Source of the DNA: Bacteroidota bacterium
GTDB taxonomy: Bacteria > Bacteroidota > Bacteroidia > Chitinophagales > Chitinophagaceae
NCBI GenBank assembly: GCA_023428755.1
Contig: JAEYWX010000029.1
Coordinates: 1-64,000 of the forward strand
Direction of reading: 5' to 3'
DNA length: 64,000 bases
The notes below the pieces were generated by a model. It worked only from the letters and a program-made list of their open reading frames with translations. It was not told the origin of the DNA and searched no databases. Position numbers and translations under genes: made by a program. Shown piece by piece: positions 54,953 through 63,719 of the stretch (within the stretch, counting starts at the first letter, position 1; each line of letters begins with the position of its first letter).

Positions 54953-55393
54953 TTATTTTTTAGGAAGTACTTCACCTTCAAACAAAAGAGTTGTCATGCC
55001 TTCTTTTGTGTTTGCTGATACAGTAATGTTTTTTGTTGCTTTTCCCACACGGCCTTCGCTGTTAAATTCGGCAGTAATTTTTCCTTCTGCACCCGGAGCA
55101 ATCGGCGCTTCAGGCTTTGAAGGAACAGTACAACCGCAACTTGCCTGTACATTGGAAATAATAAGAGGCTTATTGCCTGTATTTTTAAAATGAAATGTGA
55201 TCATTACTTTTTCACCATCGGTTACTTTACCGAAGTTCTGTACAGAGTCGAGCCATTGTACAGTTGTAACTTCAGGTTGTGCCGGAGCAGTTGCTTCAGT
55301 CGTAGTAACTGCTGCATCTGTGGTTTGCTGATCTGCATTTCCGCAAGCGCTGAGGAATGCAATGAATGTGGATAAGAGAATCAAATGTTTCAT
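54953..55393 (-). CDS. DUF1573 lipoprotein
   Basis: A 146-residue protein with a lipoprotein signal (MKHLILLSTFIAFLSACGN, lipobox LSAC), a Thr/Ala-rich linker and a DUF1573 immunoglobulin-like domain: FGKVTDGEKVMITFHFKNTGNKPLIISNVQASCGCTVPSKPEAPIAPG. The CGC motif is a family hallmark. Position between nusB and yajC is common in the phylum. It is probably periplasmic and membrane-anchored; function unknown. Confidence 0.9.
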   Translation of the reverse strand: MKHLILLSTFIAFLSACGNADQQTTDAAVTTTEATAPAQPEVTTVQWLDSVQNFGKVTDGEKVMITFHFKNTGNKPLIISNVQASCGCTVPSKPEAPIAPGAEGKITAEFNSEGRVGKATKNITVSANTKEGMTTLLFEGEVLPKK

Positions 55394-55441
55394 GTGATGT
55401 ATACCTGTTTATCGGATTGCAAATGTAATGGAAAGCTGTGA

Positions 55442-56368
55442 TTATGATTTCTTAAAAGACACTTTGTGCAGTTTGTTTTGGGCTGCCAGTTCTTTGTGAA
55501 TACTATCCAGGATACCGTTTACAAAATGGCCACTTTGGGGCGTACTGTAATCTTTGGCAAGATCAATGTACTCATTAATGGTCACCTTTGGGGGGATGGT
55601 TTCAAAGAAGAGGAATTCGCAGATTCCCATCCGCATCAGGATCATATCCAACGCTGCCGTTCGTTCAGGGTCCCAGTTTTGTAATTTGCCCTTGATATAC
55701 TCGTCACACACTTCTTCTTTTTCAATAACACTCACCAGTAAGTCTTTGGCAAACTTCAGTTTTTCATTGCTTACGAATTGCTGAAAATCGGCACTGTGCG
55801 GCTTCTGGAGTAAATTCAACATCAGCAGATTGATCATCTCTGCATCATCTTCCCAATGGAGAAACCGTTCTTCAATGAACGAAACAAAATCTTCATTCGG
55901 TAACATCAGGTCGGTGAAAATAAATTCGAGAATATCTTTCTCGTCTTTTTTCTCCCTTCCTTCACGGCTGATGTATTGCTGGTAAACATCCGACTGAACC
56001 AGTTCATTATAGAGTTTACGCACCCATTCTTCCATACCCATTAATTCGGGCTTGATCTCTTTTACTACGGCGGTATAGGAGGGGTGTTCGAGTATTTGCC
56101 ATAACACACGGTTACCTGCAATTTTTGTATTGATGCTCAGGTCTTTAGCCGTAGGTAAATGTTTCGATGCTTTTTGCCGGGCATCTGTTTCGGCATAACG
56201 GGCCACTTCCGTTAATGTATAAATGAGAACAACAAACAACTGCCTGCTTTGGTCCACGTGCTTGTCCAATGTGCGAATCGCTTCCAATTTGGTGATATCA
56301 CCCTCTCTTGTAGAACAGGTGTACAACGTTTGCATCACCTTTACCCGTATGTTTCTTCTGCTGATCAT
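55442..56368 (-). CDS. nusB: Transcription antitermination factor NusB (long form)
   Basis: A 308-residue protein about twice the usual length. The C-terminal half is the NusB fold (EKEEVCDEYIKGKLQNWDPERTAALDMILMRMGICEFLFFETIPPKVTINEYIDLAKDYSTPQSGHFVNGILDS core motifs, here shown only as WDPERTAALD, PPKVTINEYI and SGHFVNGILD). The N-terminus has the normal NusB start (SRRNIRVKVMQTLYTC), so the extra length is an internal insertion or duplicated helical region. NusB with S10 (NusE) supports rRNA antitermination. It opens the nusB-DUF1573-yajC-coaE-CPBP operon. Confidence 0.92.
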   Translation of the reverse strand: MISRRNIRVKVMQTLYTCSTREGDITKLEAIRTLDKHVDQSRQLFVVLIYTLTEVARYAETDARQKASKHLPTAKDLSINTKIAGNRVLWQILEHPSYTAVVKEIKPELMGMEEWVRKLYNELVQSDVYQQYISREGREKKDEKDILEFIFTDLMLPNEDFVSFIEERFLHWEDDAEMINLLMLNLLQKPHSADFQQFVSNEKLKFAKDLLVSVIEKEEVCDEYIKGKLQNWDPERTAALDMILMRMGICEFLFFETIPPKVTINEYIDLAKDYSTPQSGHFVNGILDSIHKELAAQNKLHKVSFKKS

Positions 56369-56395
56369 TTAAGAAAGAACTTGTTTAACAAACGG

Positions 56396-56403
56396 CAAAG
56401 ATA
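56396..56403 (-). promoter_or_regulatory. -7 box of the nusB operon
   Basis: Minus-strand TATCTTTG fits TAnnTTTG, 27 nt before the nusB ATG at 56368. No -33 match at 19 nt. Confidence 0.4.
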
Positions 56404-56512
56404 AGCATTGGTTTCCCTTATATTTGATATTTATCGATCTAAACAATTAATTTTTAAATATTCTGCATTTCTCCAATAATATTTTGGATTGAACGCAGGG
56501 AAAATGTAAAGC

Positions 56513-59500
56513 ATGCGCCAACTCGTTTCCTTCTTACAGTTACTTATTCTTATCACCTTTTTTTTTGGATGTGTAAGAAATAATTCAAATCGTAACACCG
56601 ATCAAAAGGTTGAAATTCCGGAAATTGTAAAAGATCAAAGCAAAAAAAAATACTCGGGTATTTGGGAAGCAATGGCACAAGAATTTGAAATGACTAAAGA
56701 TGTTAGGTCGGGAATAGTCCCTTCTTATCGTTTAGTTGAGGCAGTTGATAGGGATTTAAAAGAGCGAAAAGCCGGTCGCTTGAACAGGCTATCTGCTTTG
56801 TCATGGGTAGAGAGAGGTCCAAATACAAATACTGTGGGTCCAAGCAATGGAAATCTTCGGGGCCCACAAAATAATGCAGTTACTAGCGGGCGTATGCGTA
56901 CAATTTGGGTTGATCTTAACGACCCATCAAATAAAACCGTATGGGCAGGTTCTGTAAGTGGTGGATTGTGGAAAACAACAGATATAACTTCATCTCCATC
57001 TTCCTGGACGCTCATAAATGATTTTTTTGGTAACCTTGCAGTTACCAGTATTACACAGGATCCTGTAAATAAAAACATCCTTTATTTTGGTACAGGCGAA
57101 AAGACGTTTAATACAGATGCTGTACGTGGTGGTGGCGTTTGGAAAAGCACTGACAATGGAGTAACATGGAATCTACTACCATCTACAGTAAACTTTTGGA
57201 ATGTTTCAAGGGTATTGTGCGACGGGGCAGGTAATGTATATGTGGCAACAATTGGATCAAACGGAGTTCAACGATCTTCAGACGGAGGTAATACCTGGAT
57301 CAATATTACACCAGCAGGCTTATCAACCCGGGTTACGGAAATGCGTCTCAGCAGTACTGGTCGTTTGCATGTTGTATGTGGTTATTTGAATTATCCTAAC
57401 GCCGATCCTCCAGTTCCAACCGGGCATCGCTACACTGACAATCCGGCAACAGTAAACCCTGCATCTTGGTCTGAACCAGTAACGACCTACCCAACAAACT
57501 ACAATACAGAATTAGCGGTAGCGGGTAATATAATTTATGCCCTCCCTTCTGATGCAAACGATCGTACCCCAACAATTTATAAATCAACAAACGGAGGTGT
57601 TACGTGGGCTCCCACTGTAAGTTCTCCTCCTAGCGGGTCAAGCGATTCGCAGGCTTCTCCATCTATAAATGTAGGACAAGGGTGGTTTGATTTAGCTATT
57701 GGAGTTGACCCTGCTAATCCTGATGTTGTAATTGCAGGAGGTTTAAACTTTTTCAGATCAGAAAATGGAGGCGTTACCTGGTCGAGATTAAGTAGGTGGG
57801 TAGGAAATCAAACGATGTATATTCATGCTGATCATCATACAGTAGTTTGGAATGGTTCGCAGGTAATGGTAGGGACAGATGGAGGAATATTCTATTCATC
57901 GGATAACGGAGTAACATTCACTGATCGAAACATCGGACTTCGTACTAAACAGTTTTATTCAGCCGCAATTCACCCTACTCTTACAAATTACTTTATTGGC
58001 GGCACACAGGATAACGGCACCCACCAAATGAATAATGCTGGTTTGTCGGGTAGTGTTGAGGTTATTGGAGGAGATGGAGGCTTTACTCATATTGATGAAA
58101 ACGAACCTCAGTATCAGTTTAGTGCATTTACACAAAGTAATTATATCCGTAGTGTAAATGGTGGGGCTAACTGGTCGGCAGTGAGTCATTCAAATTCATT
58201 GGGATTTTTCATTAATCCTAGTGATTACGACGATCAGAATAACTTTTTGTATGCAAGTGGAGGAAACAGTACGGGCGCAGGAAGATATATACGCTGGAAC
58301 GACCCGCAGACTGGTGCAAGTTTTTCGACTATTTCGATTGGCACAGCAACATCAGGGGGTATAACAGCTGTCAAAGTTTCACCATATACAAATAACAGGA
58401 TTTTTGTTGGGTCAAACCAGGCTAGAGTTGTTCGTGTGGACAATGCCCAACTTGATTTTCCTGCAGCAGTTAATATCTCAGGATCTAATTTCCCTTCAAA
58501 CGGAAATACAGTTTCGTGTATAAATGTAGGAACAACAGATAGTAATCTTATAGCGTCATTTAGTAATTACAATATTCCTCATGTGTTTGTTACAACAACA
58601 GGCGGAGGTGCATCTGGCTGGACGAATATTACCGGAAACCTTCCCAATATACCAGTTCGCTGGGCGATGTTCTATCCGGAAGATGACGATAAAGCAATTA
58701 TCGCAACTGAGATGGGTGTCTTTGAAACGGATGATATTAACGGTGCCGCAACTGTATGGATTCGTAATACAACTTTTCCTGTAGTAAGAACCAATATGCT
58801 TCAGTACCGCCAACTCGATGGAACTCTGCTTGCTGCAACACATGGCCGGGGTTTGTGGACAACAAGTTTTCCAACTACAACGCCTTTCATTCGGTTTGCA
58901 TCTAGTTACACTTATTCTTCAGCAGCTGAGGCATCTGAACTCTCTTCTGCTATTTGCAGAAAGTACAAAGATTATGTAGTTAAAATGCGAGTTGACCAAG
59001 CTCCTGTAGGTTCAGCCACTGTAACGTTGAATATAAATGGCGGAACAGCAGTTCGTGGCGAAGATTTTGATTTTAGTACTAACGGAACTTTTACAAATCC
59101 ATCGTCAACTATTACTTTCCCTGGTGGATCAGCGGCTGAACAGTCAATTACAATAAGGGTTTACGACGATGCAGAATTGGAAAATGAGGAGTCTTTCACT
59201 TTGTCGTATACGGTAACAGGTACCACCAATGCTATTGCTGCACCCAGCAGTAAATCGTTTACATTTACAATTAAAGACAATGATGTTACTCCTGTGCCTG
59301 GTATTTACAGCGGAAACTTTAAAGTTGGAACTGAACAAGTGAGAATTAGTACGCAAACTCCTCTCAGAAGCAATAAGAGCCGGTTCCGTATACAATATTT
59401 ATATACTGCTTCTCAATTAGGCCAGGCTGGAATTTTAGATGCTGGTTTTATAACCTCACTTCGGTTTACAGTTCTTGAAAAATTCAGCACAAAACCATTT

Positions 59501-60592
59501 ACGGGGTTTACTATTTCAATGGCAAACTCAACTGCATCCAATTTAAATACAGGTTTTGCAAACGCTGCTTTTACACAGGTTTATTCGGGTAATTACAGTT
59601 CTGTTGTAGGAGAGAATAGTTTCACTTTCAGTAATCCTTTTTATTGGGATGGTATTTCAAATATTGTGGTGAACTTTTGTTTTGATAACGGGTTTACATC
59701 GCCTGATGCTTCCGCAGATGTGATCGAAGGGGCCAGTAACCCATTGGGAGCTGGAACGAGAGCGTCTACTTATTCAGATGATGAATCAAATTCAGGATGT
59801 GCCTTGCAGGCTCAACTCATAAGCGAAGCCAGAATCAATCTTACGTTTGGAGCATCCTCGGGTAATCCAATAGCTTCATCTTTAAACACAACAAGAACTG
59901 AGTTTGTTTCGGGAAATGGTATATTTCATTTTTATAGTGGATTTGATATTATTAGTCGAATTGCGACTGCATCTGGTAATTTCGGTTGTGTTACATCACG
60001 TGTTGCTGAAGCAGGTAATACATGGCAGGTGTTTTTTGCAGGCCCACGTTCGCAGAAGGTAATTGCCGTTGATTTTGGTGGAACTGCGCAAAACAGCAGC
60101 TATACCCTTGGTTTGTATTACACAGCAGCCGAACTTGCCGGGAAGGATCCAAATCTCGTTCGGATAACGAGTACAAATGCGGGGACCGTTGGGGGAGGCA
60201 ACAGTACGAATACAAGTGTTTACGCAACTACATTTACAAGTTTTGGTTCTGGTTATTTATTTACAGCAAATGTGTTTGGTCCGGGTTTATTCTTCTTAGC
60301 TGAAGCCAACATCACCTCTATACGTAATCCAAGCCAGCAGGCAAACTTTGTAAAACTGCTCCAAAATCCCATCAGTACAAGCATTCCGCTTGGTATCAGT
60401 AATCCAAGCCGGGTAAACATTGAGGCAACACTGTTAACCAACAACGGACAATTGTTGCAGCGCTGGAACCTCGGTCGTGCAGATGGTAACCGCCAACTAC
60501 CATTAAAAGGTGAATCGTTACCGGCGGGCGTATATATTCTACGCATCGATGCGGGAACAAAAACACAAAGCATCAAACTGGTAAAGCAATAA
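56513..60592 (+). CDS. Large T9SS cargo protein with BNR/sortilin-like propeller and Calx-beta domain
   Basis: A 1359-residue exported protein. The N-terminus has a hydrophobic stretch ending ITFFFGC, a possible lipobox, then a charged segment. Residues about 90-770 hold repeated BNR/VPS10-like blades (GGLWKTTD, GGGVWKSTDNGVTWN, GVQRSSDGGNTWINITP, FRSENGGVTWSRL, GIFYSSDNGVTF). A Calx-beta-like domain follows (GSATVTLNINGGTAVRGEDFDFS, ENEESFTLSYTV, TIKDND). Residues about 930-1280 are beta rich without a named domain. The last 80 residues form a T9SS type A sorting domain ending IKLVKQ. I would place it on the cell surface or secreted; no catalytic site is clear. Confidence 0.85.
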   Translation: MRQLVSFLQLLILITFFFGCVRNNSNRNTDQKVEIPEIVKDQSKKKYSGIWEAMAQEFEMTKDVRSGIVPSYRLVEAVDRDLKERKAGRLNRLSALSWVERGPNTNTVGPSNGNLRGPQNNAVTSGRMRTIWVDLNDPSNKTVWAGSVSGGLWKTTDITSSPSSWTLINDFFGNLAVTSITQDPVNKNILYFGTGEKTFNTDAVRGGGVWKSTDNGVTWNLLPSTVNFWNVSRVLCDGAGNVYVATIGSNGVQRSSDGGNTWINITPAGLSTRVTEMRLSSTGRLHVVCGYLNYPNADPPVPTGHRYTDNPATVNPASWSEPVTTYPTNYNTELAVAGNIIYALPSDANDRTPTIYKSTNGGVTWAPTVSSPPSGSSDSQASPSINVGQGWFDLAIGVDPANPDVVIAGGLNFFRSENGGVTWSRLSRWVGNQTMYIHADHHTVVWNGSQVMVGTDGGIFYSSDNGVTFTDRNIGLRTKQFYSAAIHPTLTNYFIGGTQDNGTHQMNNAGLSGSVEVIGGDGGFTHIDENEPQYQFSAFTQSNYIRSVNGGANWSAVSHSNSLGFFINPSDYDDQNNFLYASGGNSTGAGRYIRWNDPQTGASFSTISIGTATSGGITAVKVSPYTNNRIFVGSNQARVVRVDNAQLDFPAAVNISGSNFPSNGNTVSCINVGTTDSNLIASFSNYNIPHVFVTTTGGGASGWTNITGNLPNIPVRWAMFYPEDDDKAIIATEMGVFETDDINGAATVWIRNTTFPVVRTNMLQYRQLDGTLLAATHGRGLWTTSFPTTTPFIRFASSYTYSSAAEASELSSAICRKYKDYVVKMRVDQAPVGSATVTLNINGGTAVRGEDFDFSTNGTFTNPSSTITFPGGSAAEQSITIRVYDDAELENEESFTLSYTVTGTTNAIAAPSSKSFTFTIKDNDVTPVPGIYSGNFKVGTEQVRISTQTPLRSNKSRFRIQYLYTASQLGQAGILDAGFITSLRFTVLEKFSTKPFTGFTISMANSTASNLNTGFANAAFTQVYSGNYSSVVGENSFTFSNPFYWDGISNIVVNFCFDNGFTSPDASADVIEGASNPLGAGTRASTYSDDESNSGCALQAQLISEARINLTFGASSGNPIASSLNTTRTEFVSGNGIFHFYSGFDIISRIATASGNFGCVTSRVAEAGNTWQVFFAGPRSQKVIAVDFGGTAQNSSYTLGLYYTAAELAGKDPNLVRITSTNAGTVGGGNSTNTSVYATTFTSFGSGYLFTANVFGPGLFFLAEANITSIRNPSQQANFVKLLQNPISTSIPLGISNPSRVNIEATLLTNNGQLLQRWNLGRADGNRQLPLKGESLPAGVYILRIDAGTKTQSIKLVKQ

Positions 60593-60657
60593 ATTAAAAG
60601 AGGTGGCTTGCTGTAACGCAGGCCATCTTTTTCTTCATCATTCAATAAAATTTACAC

Positions 60658-61161
60658 ATGCGTTTTTTGATTCCTGTTGTGTGCCTGTTTTCATTTGCGC
60701 TGCTGTATTCCTGTGCTTCCAAAAAAGCGGTGATCAAACAGGTATATGCTTATTCCAGTATTCAACTGCCGGGTATTGCGATGAAAGATGAGAACGGAAA
60801 CGAGTTGCCTGCAAAGATCGATACGTCTGTTGTGATTTATGTAGAAGCAGCCAGTACCGATATCGTGTGGGACAGTGCCTGGAGCAGTAGCCGGCAGTTC
60901 AGCATTTCTCCTTACACGTTTACTGAAAAAACGCTTGAAATTGGTGTGCTCAAAACCAGTCTTGAAAAAGTTGCGATCAGCAAAACCGATACAGCCAACC
61001 GCATTATCCGTTTGTCGCTTGAACCTGCAGCAACAAAAAACTATCTGGCACCAGCCGATCTGCAACCGAACGGATTTCTGTTTCGGGGTACTTATAAAGG
61101 GAAGAGGATTGTATGGAAAGCCGGTCCTGTAAAAGAATTGGAAACACTTCCTTCGTATTAG
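60658..61161 (+). CDS. Putative lipoprotein of unknown function
   Basis: A 167-residue protein with a lipoprotein signal (MRFLIPVVCLFSFALLYSCASKK, lipobox LYSC). The mature part is beta rich (QVYAYSSIQLPGIAM, TSVVIYVEA, LEIGVLKTSLEKVAISK) and ends in GKRIVWKAGPVKELETLPSY. I do not recognise the family. It lies 65 nt after the large T9SS cargo gene on the same strand and might be cotranscribed. Confidence 0.7.
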   Translation: MRFLIPVVCLFSFALLYSCASKKAVIKQVYAYSSIQLPGIAMKDENGNELPAKIDTSVVIYVEAASTDIVWDSAWSSSRQFSISPYTFTEKTLEIGVLKTSLEKVAISKTDTANRIIRLSLEPAATKNYLAPADLQPNGFLFRGTYKGKRIVWKAGPVKELETLPSY

Positions 61162-61344
61162 GAGAGAGGAAACATGCAAATTTGTCTCTCCTCCTGCCAG
61201 TTTTTTTCTGCTTTTTTCATTGATTTACGCCAATTCTGAAAAATTTTCGCATTCTGGCGGGGTGGCACTGTATTCGCTTACCTTCGTTGCCCCTTTGAAA
61301 GGGCGACAATAAATTTCATTTCAAAAACCAAAAAACGAATAATT

Positions 61345-61626
61345 ATGGCTAAGAAGGTAAGTGTTACCCCATTACACGACAGGGTAATTGTAAAGCCTGC
61401 TCCCGCTGAAGAAAAAACAGCTGGCGGTATCATCATTCCCGATACTGCGAAAGAAAAACCACAACGTGGTACTGTAGTGGCTGCCGGCCCCGGTAAAAAA
61501 GACGAACCTGTTACCGTAAAAGTTGGTGACACGGTTTTGTACGGTAAGTATGCCGGTACTGAAATTGCAATTGATGGCGACGATCTGCTCATCATGCGTG
61601 AAAGCGACATCCTGGCAATTGTATAA
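61345..61626 (+). CDS. groES: Co-chaperonin GroES
   Basis: A 93-residue subunit of the heptameric lid of GroEL, with family motifs TPLHDRVIVKPAPAEEKTAGGIIIPDTAKEKP (the mobile loop region) and VLYGKYAGTEIAIDGDDLLIMRESDILAI. No CIRCE operator (inverted TTAGCACTC) is present upstream, so HrcA-type control is not suggested. A degenerate TACCTTCG stands about 60 nt upstream as a possible -7 box. A 145-nt gap separates it from groEL. Confidence 0.98.
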   Translation: MAKKVSVTPLHDRVIVKPAPAEEKTAGGIIIPDTAKEKPQRGTVVAAGPGKKDEPVTVKVGDTVLYGKYAGTEIAIDGDDLLIMRESDILAIV

Positions 61627-61718
61627 GAAAGCTCTAAGTTCCCAGCTACTAGCTGTGAGTAAAAAGCCGAATACAGAAAAAACTGCACAAGTGTGCGACG
61701 CAACAGAAGTGGAAAAAT

Positions 61719-61736
61719 GTTACCGATGCCGGTAAC
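61719..61736 (+). promoter_or_regulatory. Hairpin in the groES-groEL gap
   Basis: GTTACCG-ATGC-CGGTAAC is a perfect 7-bp stem with a 4-nt loop, 36 nt before groEL. No T-run follows; tandem AAAAAACTCAAAAC-like units do. It may be a processing or stability element. Confidence 0.45.
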
Positions 61737-61771
61737 AAAAAACTCAAAACAAAAAACTTAAAACTTTTTAT

Positions 61772-63409
61772 ATGGCAAAGCAAATCTTCTTCGATATTGA
61801 AGGTAGAAATAAAATGAAGAAAGGTGTTGACGTATTGGCCAACGCTGTAAAAGTTACCCTCGGTCCCAAAGGACGTAACGTAGTAATCGAAAAGAAATTC
61901 GGTGCACCTGCTGTAACAAAAGATGGTGTTACTGTAGCAAAAGAAATTGAACTGGAAGACCCAATTGAGAACATGGGTGCACAGATGGTGAAAGAAGTAG
62001 CTTCTAAAACTGCAGACATTGCAGGTGATGGTACTACTACTGCAACTGTATTGGCACAGGCAATTATTGCTGAAGGTTTGAAAATGGTGGCTGCCGGTGC
62101 AAACCCAATGGATCTGAAGCGTGGTATCGATAAGGCGGTTAGCCTGGTTGTTGCAAACTTAAAAGCACAATCACAAACTGTTGGCAGCGACAGTAAAAAA
62201 ATTCAGCAGGTTGCTACTATTTCTGCAAACAACGATGAAACAATCGGTAAGCTGATTGCAGAAGCGTTTGCAAAAGTTGGTAAAGAAGGTGTGATCACTG
62301 TTGAAGAAGCAAAAGGTACAGATACTACTGTTGATGTAGTAGAAGGTATGCAGTTCGATCGTGGTTATATTTCTCCCTACTTCGTTACAAACAGCGAAAA
62401 AATGGAAGCTGAATTGCAGAACCCATACATCCTTATCTACGATAAGAAGATCTCTGCAATGAAAGATATCCTCCACATCCTGGAGAAAGTTGCACAAAGC
62501 GGTCGTCCTTTATTGATCATCTCTGAAGATCTGGAAGGTGAAGCGCTTGCAACATTGGTAGTAAACAAACTCCGTGGTACACTGAAAGTAGCTGCTGTAA
62601 AAGCTCCCGGCTTTGGTGACCGCAGAAAAGAAATGTTGACTGATATCGCTATCCTCACTGCTGGTACAGTGATCAGCGAAGAGCAAGGTTACAAACTGGA
62701 GAATGCTGATTTGACTTACTTAGGTCAGGCTTCTTCTGTAACAATTGATAAAGACAACACAACAATTGTTGGTGGTAAAGGAAAGAAAACTGATATCACT
62801 GCACGTGTTAATCAAATCAAAGCACAAGTTGAAAACACAACTTCTGACTACGATAAAGAAAAATTACAAGAGCGCTTGGCGAAGTTGGCAGGTGGTGTTG
62901 CTGTATTGTACATCGGTGCTGCTACTGAAGTGGAAATGAAAGAAAAGAAAGATCGTGTAGATGATGCATTGCATGCAACTCGTGCTGCGGTTGAAGAAGG
63001 TATCGTTCCTGGTGGTGGTGTTGCTTACATCCGTGCATTGGATGCATTGGAAGCAAAAGTTCGTGGTCAAATTGAAGACGAACAAACAGGTATGCAAATC
63101 ATCCGTCGTGCATTGGAAGAACCAATCCGTACATTAACTGCTAACGCAGGTATCGATGGTTCAATTGTTGTACAAAAAATCAAAGAAGGCAAAGCTGACT
63201 TTGGTTTCAATGCACGCACCGAAACATACGAAAATATGTTTAAGGCTGGTGTAATTGATCCAACTAAAGTAAGCCGTGTTGCTTTGGAAAATGCAGCTTC
63301 GATTGCGGGCATGTTGTTAACAACAGAAGCAGTAATTGCTGACAAACCAAAGAAAGAAGAACCACACGCACATGGCGCTCCTGATATGGGCGGCATGGGA
63401 GGTTACTAA
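61772..63409 (+). CDS. groL: Chaperonin GroEL
   Basis: A 545-residue chaperonin subunit, complete from MAKQIFFDIEGRNKMKKGVD to a short GMGGY tail. ATP-binding motifs VTLGPKGRNVV, AGDGTTTATVLAQAI and GGVAVLYIGAATEVEMKEKKDRVDDALHATRAAVEEGIVPGG-type core are intact (key elements GDGTTT and PGGGVA). The C-terminal GGM repeats are reduced to DMGGMGGY. Confidence 0.98.
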   Translation: MAKQIFFDIEGRNKMKKGVDVLANAVKVTLGPKGRNVVIEKKFGAPAVTKDGVTVAKEIELEDPIENMGAQMVKEVASKTADIAGDGTTTATVLAQAIIAEGLKMVAAGANPMDLKRGIDKAVSLVVANLKAQSQTVGSDSKKIQQVATISANNDETIGKLIAEAFAKVGKEGVITVEEAKGTDTTVDVVEGMQFDRGYISPYFVTNSEKMEAELQNPYILIYDKKISAMKDILHILEKVAQSGRPLLIISEDLEGEALATLVVNKLRGTLKVAAVKAPGFGDRRKEMLTDIAILTAGTVISEEQGYKLENADLTYLGQASSVTIDKDNTTIVGGKGKKTDITARVNQIKAQVENTTSDYDKEKLQERLAKLAGGVAVLYIGAATEVEMKEKKDRVDDALHATRAAVEEGIVPGGGVAYIRALDALEAKVRGQIEDEQTGMQIIRRALEEPIRTLTANAGIDGSIVVQKIKEGKADFGFNARTETYENMFKAGVIDPTKVSRVALENAASIAGMLLTTEAVIADKPKKEEPHAHGAPDMGGMGGY

Positions 63410-63452
63410 GAAAGTACGAAGTGGGAAGTTGGACGTACGAAGTAAAGCCAGC
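63409..63452. repeat. Degenerate direct repeat downstream of groEL
   Basis: AAGTACGAAGTGGGAAGTTG is followed by GACGTACGAAGTAAAG. It shares the GTACGAAGT unit with the rpsC-rplP gap repeat at 21962. Confidence 0.4.
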
Positions 63453-63492
63453 TCAATCACTCAGCTTCATAGTAACAGCTTAACATACAAAC

Positions 63493-63520
63493 AAAGTCCT
63501 CTGGTAAAACAGGGGACTTT
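63493..63520 (+). terminator. Probable terminator of groEL
   Basis: AAAGTCCTCTG (63493-63503) pairs with CAGGGGACTTT (63510-63520) with one T-G wobble around GTAAAA. The tail GCATTTC is a weak T-run, so termination may be partial. Confidence 0.65.
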
Positions 63521-63557
63521 GCATTTCAATGATTCATCACGATTAAAAACATGCGAC

Positions 63558-63680
63558 ATGAAAACAAGAAACATGCTTTTACCGTTTATGCAGAAATTGA
63601 AAAGCAAACTGAATCTGATTTTTCAATGGATGAATAAAAAGGACGATGATTTTTTTGATAATCCGTATGTGATTTATTAA
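63558..63680 (+). CDS. Candidate 40-residue basic/acidic small protein
   Basis: The frame from ATG at 63558 to the TAA at 63680 encodes MKTRNMLLPFMQKLK, then SKLNLIFQWMNKKDDDFF, then DNPYVIY. A basic amphipathic N-terminal half and an acidic C-terminus give it a protein-like look. It stands between two terminator hairpins, as a separate small gene would. No family is recognised, and chance is possible. Confidence 0.4.
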   Translation: MKTRNMLLPFMQKLKSKLNLIFQWMNKKDDDFFDNPYVIY

Positions 63681-63686
63681 GTAAGA

Positions 63687-63718
63687 AATGTCCCGTCATA
63701 ACAACGGGGCATTTTTCT
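63687..63718. terminator. Terminator downstream of the small gene, convergent with the LRR gene
   Basis: AATGTCCCGT (63687-63696) pairs with ACGGGGCATT (63704-63713) with one T-G wobble around CATAACA, followed by TTTCTTTT on the plus strand. On the minus strand the tail is weaker (TTCTTAC). Confidence 0.75.
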
Positions 63719-63719
63719 T

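Larger units (their letters stand above)
63410..63719. other. 310-base gap after groEL
   Basis: It contains the direct repeat (63409-63452), a terminator-like hairpin for groEL (63493-63520), a candidate 40-residue gene (63558-63680) and a second terminator (63687-63718), each listed separately. Nothing else is apparent. Confidence 0.6.

Noticed and set aside
61162..61344. CIRCE operator before groES
   Set aside because: No TTAGCACTC-N9-GAGTGCTAA or close variant is present.
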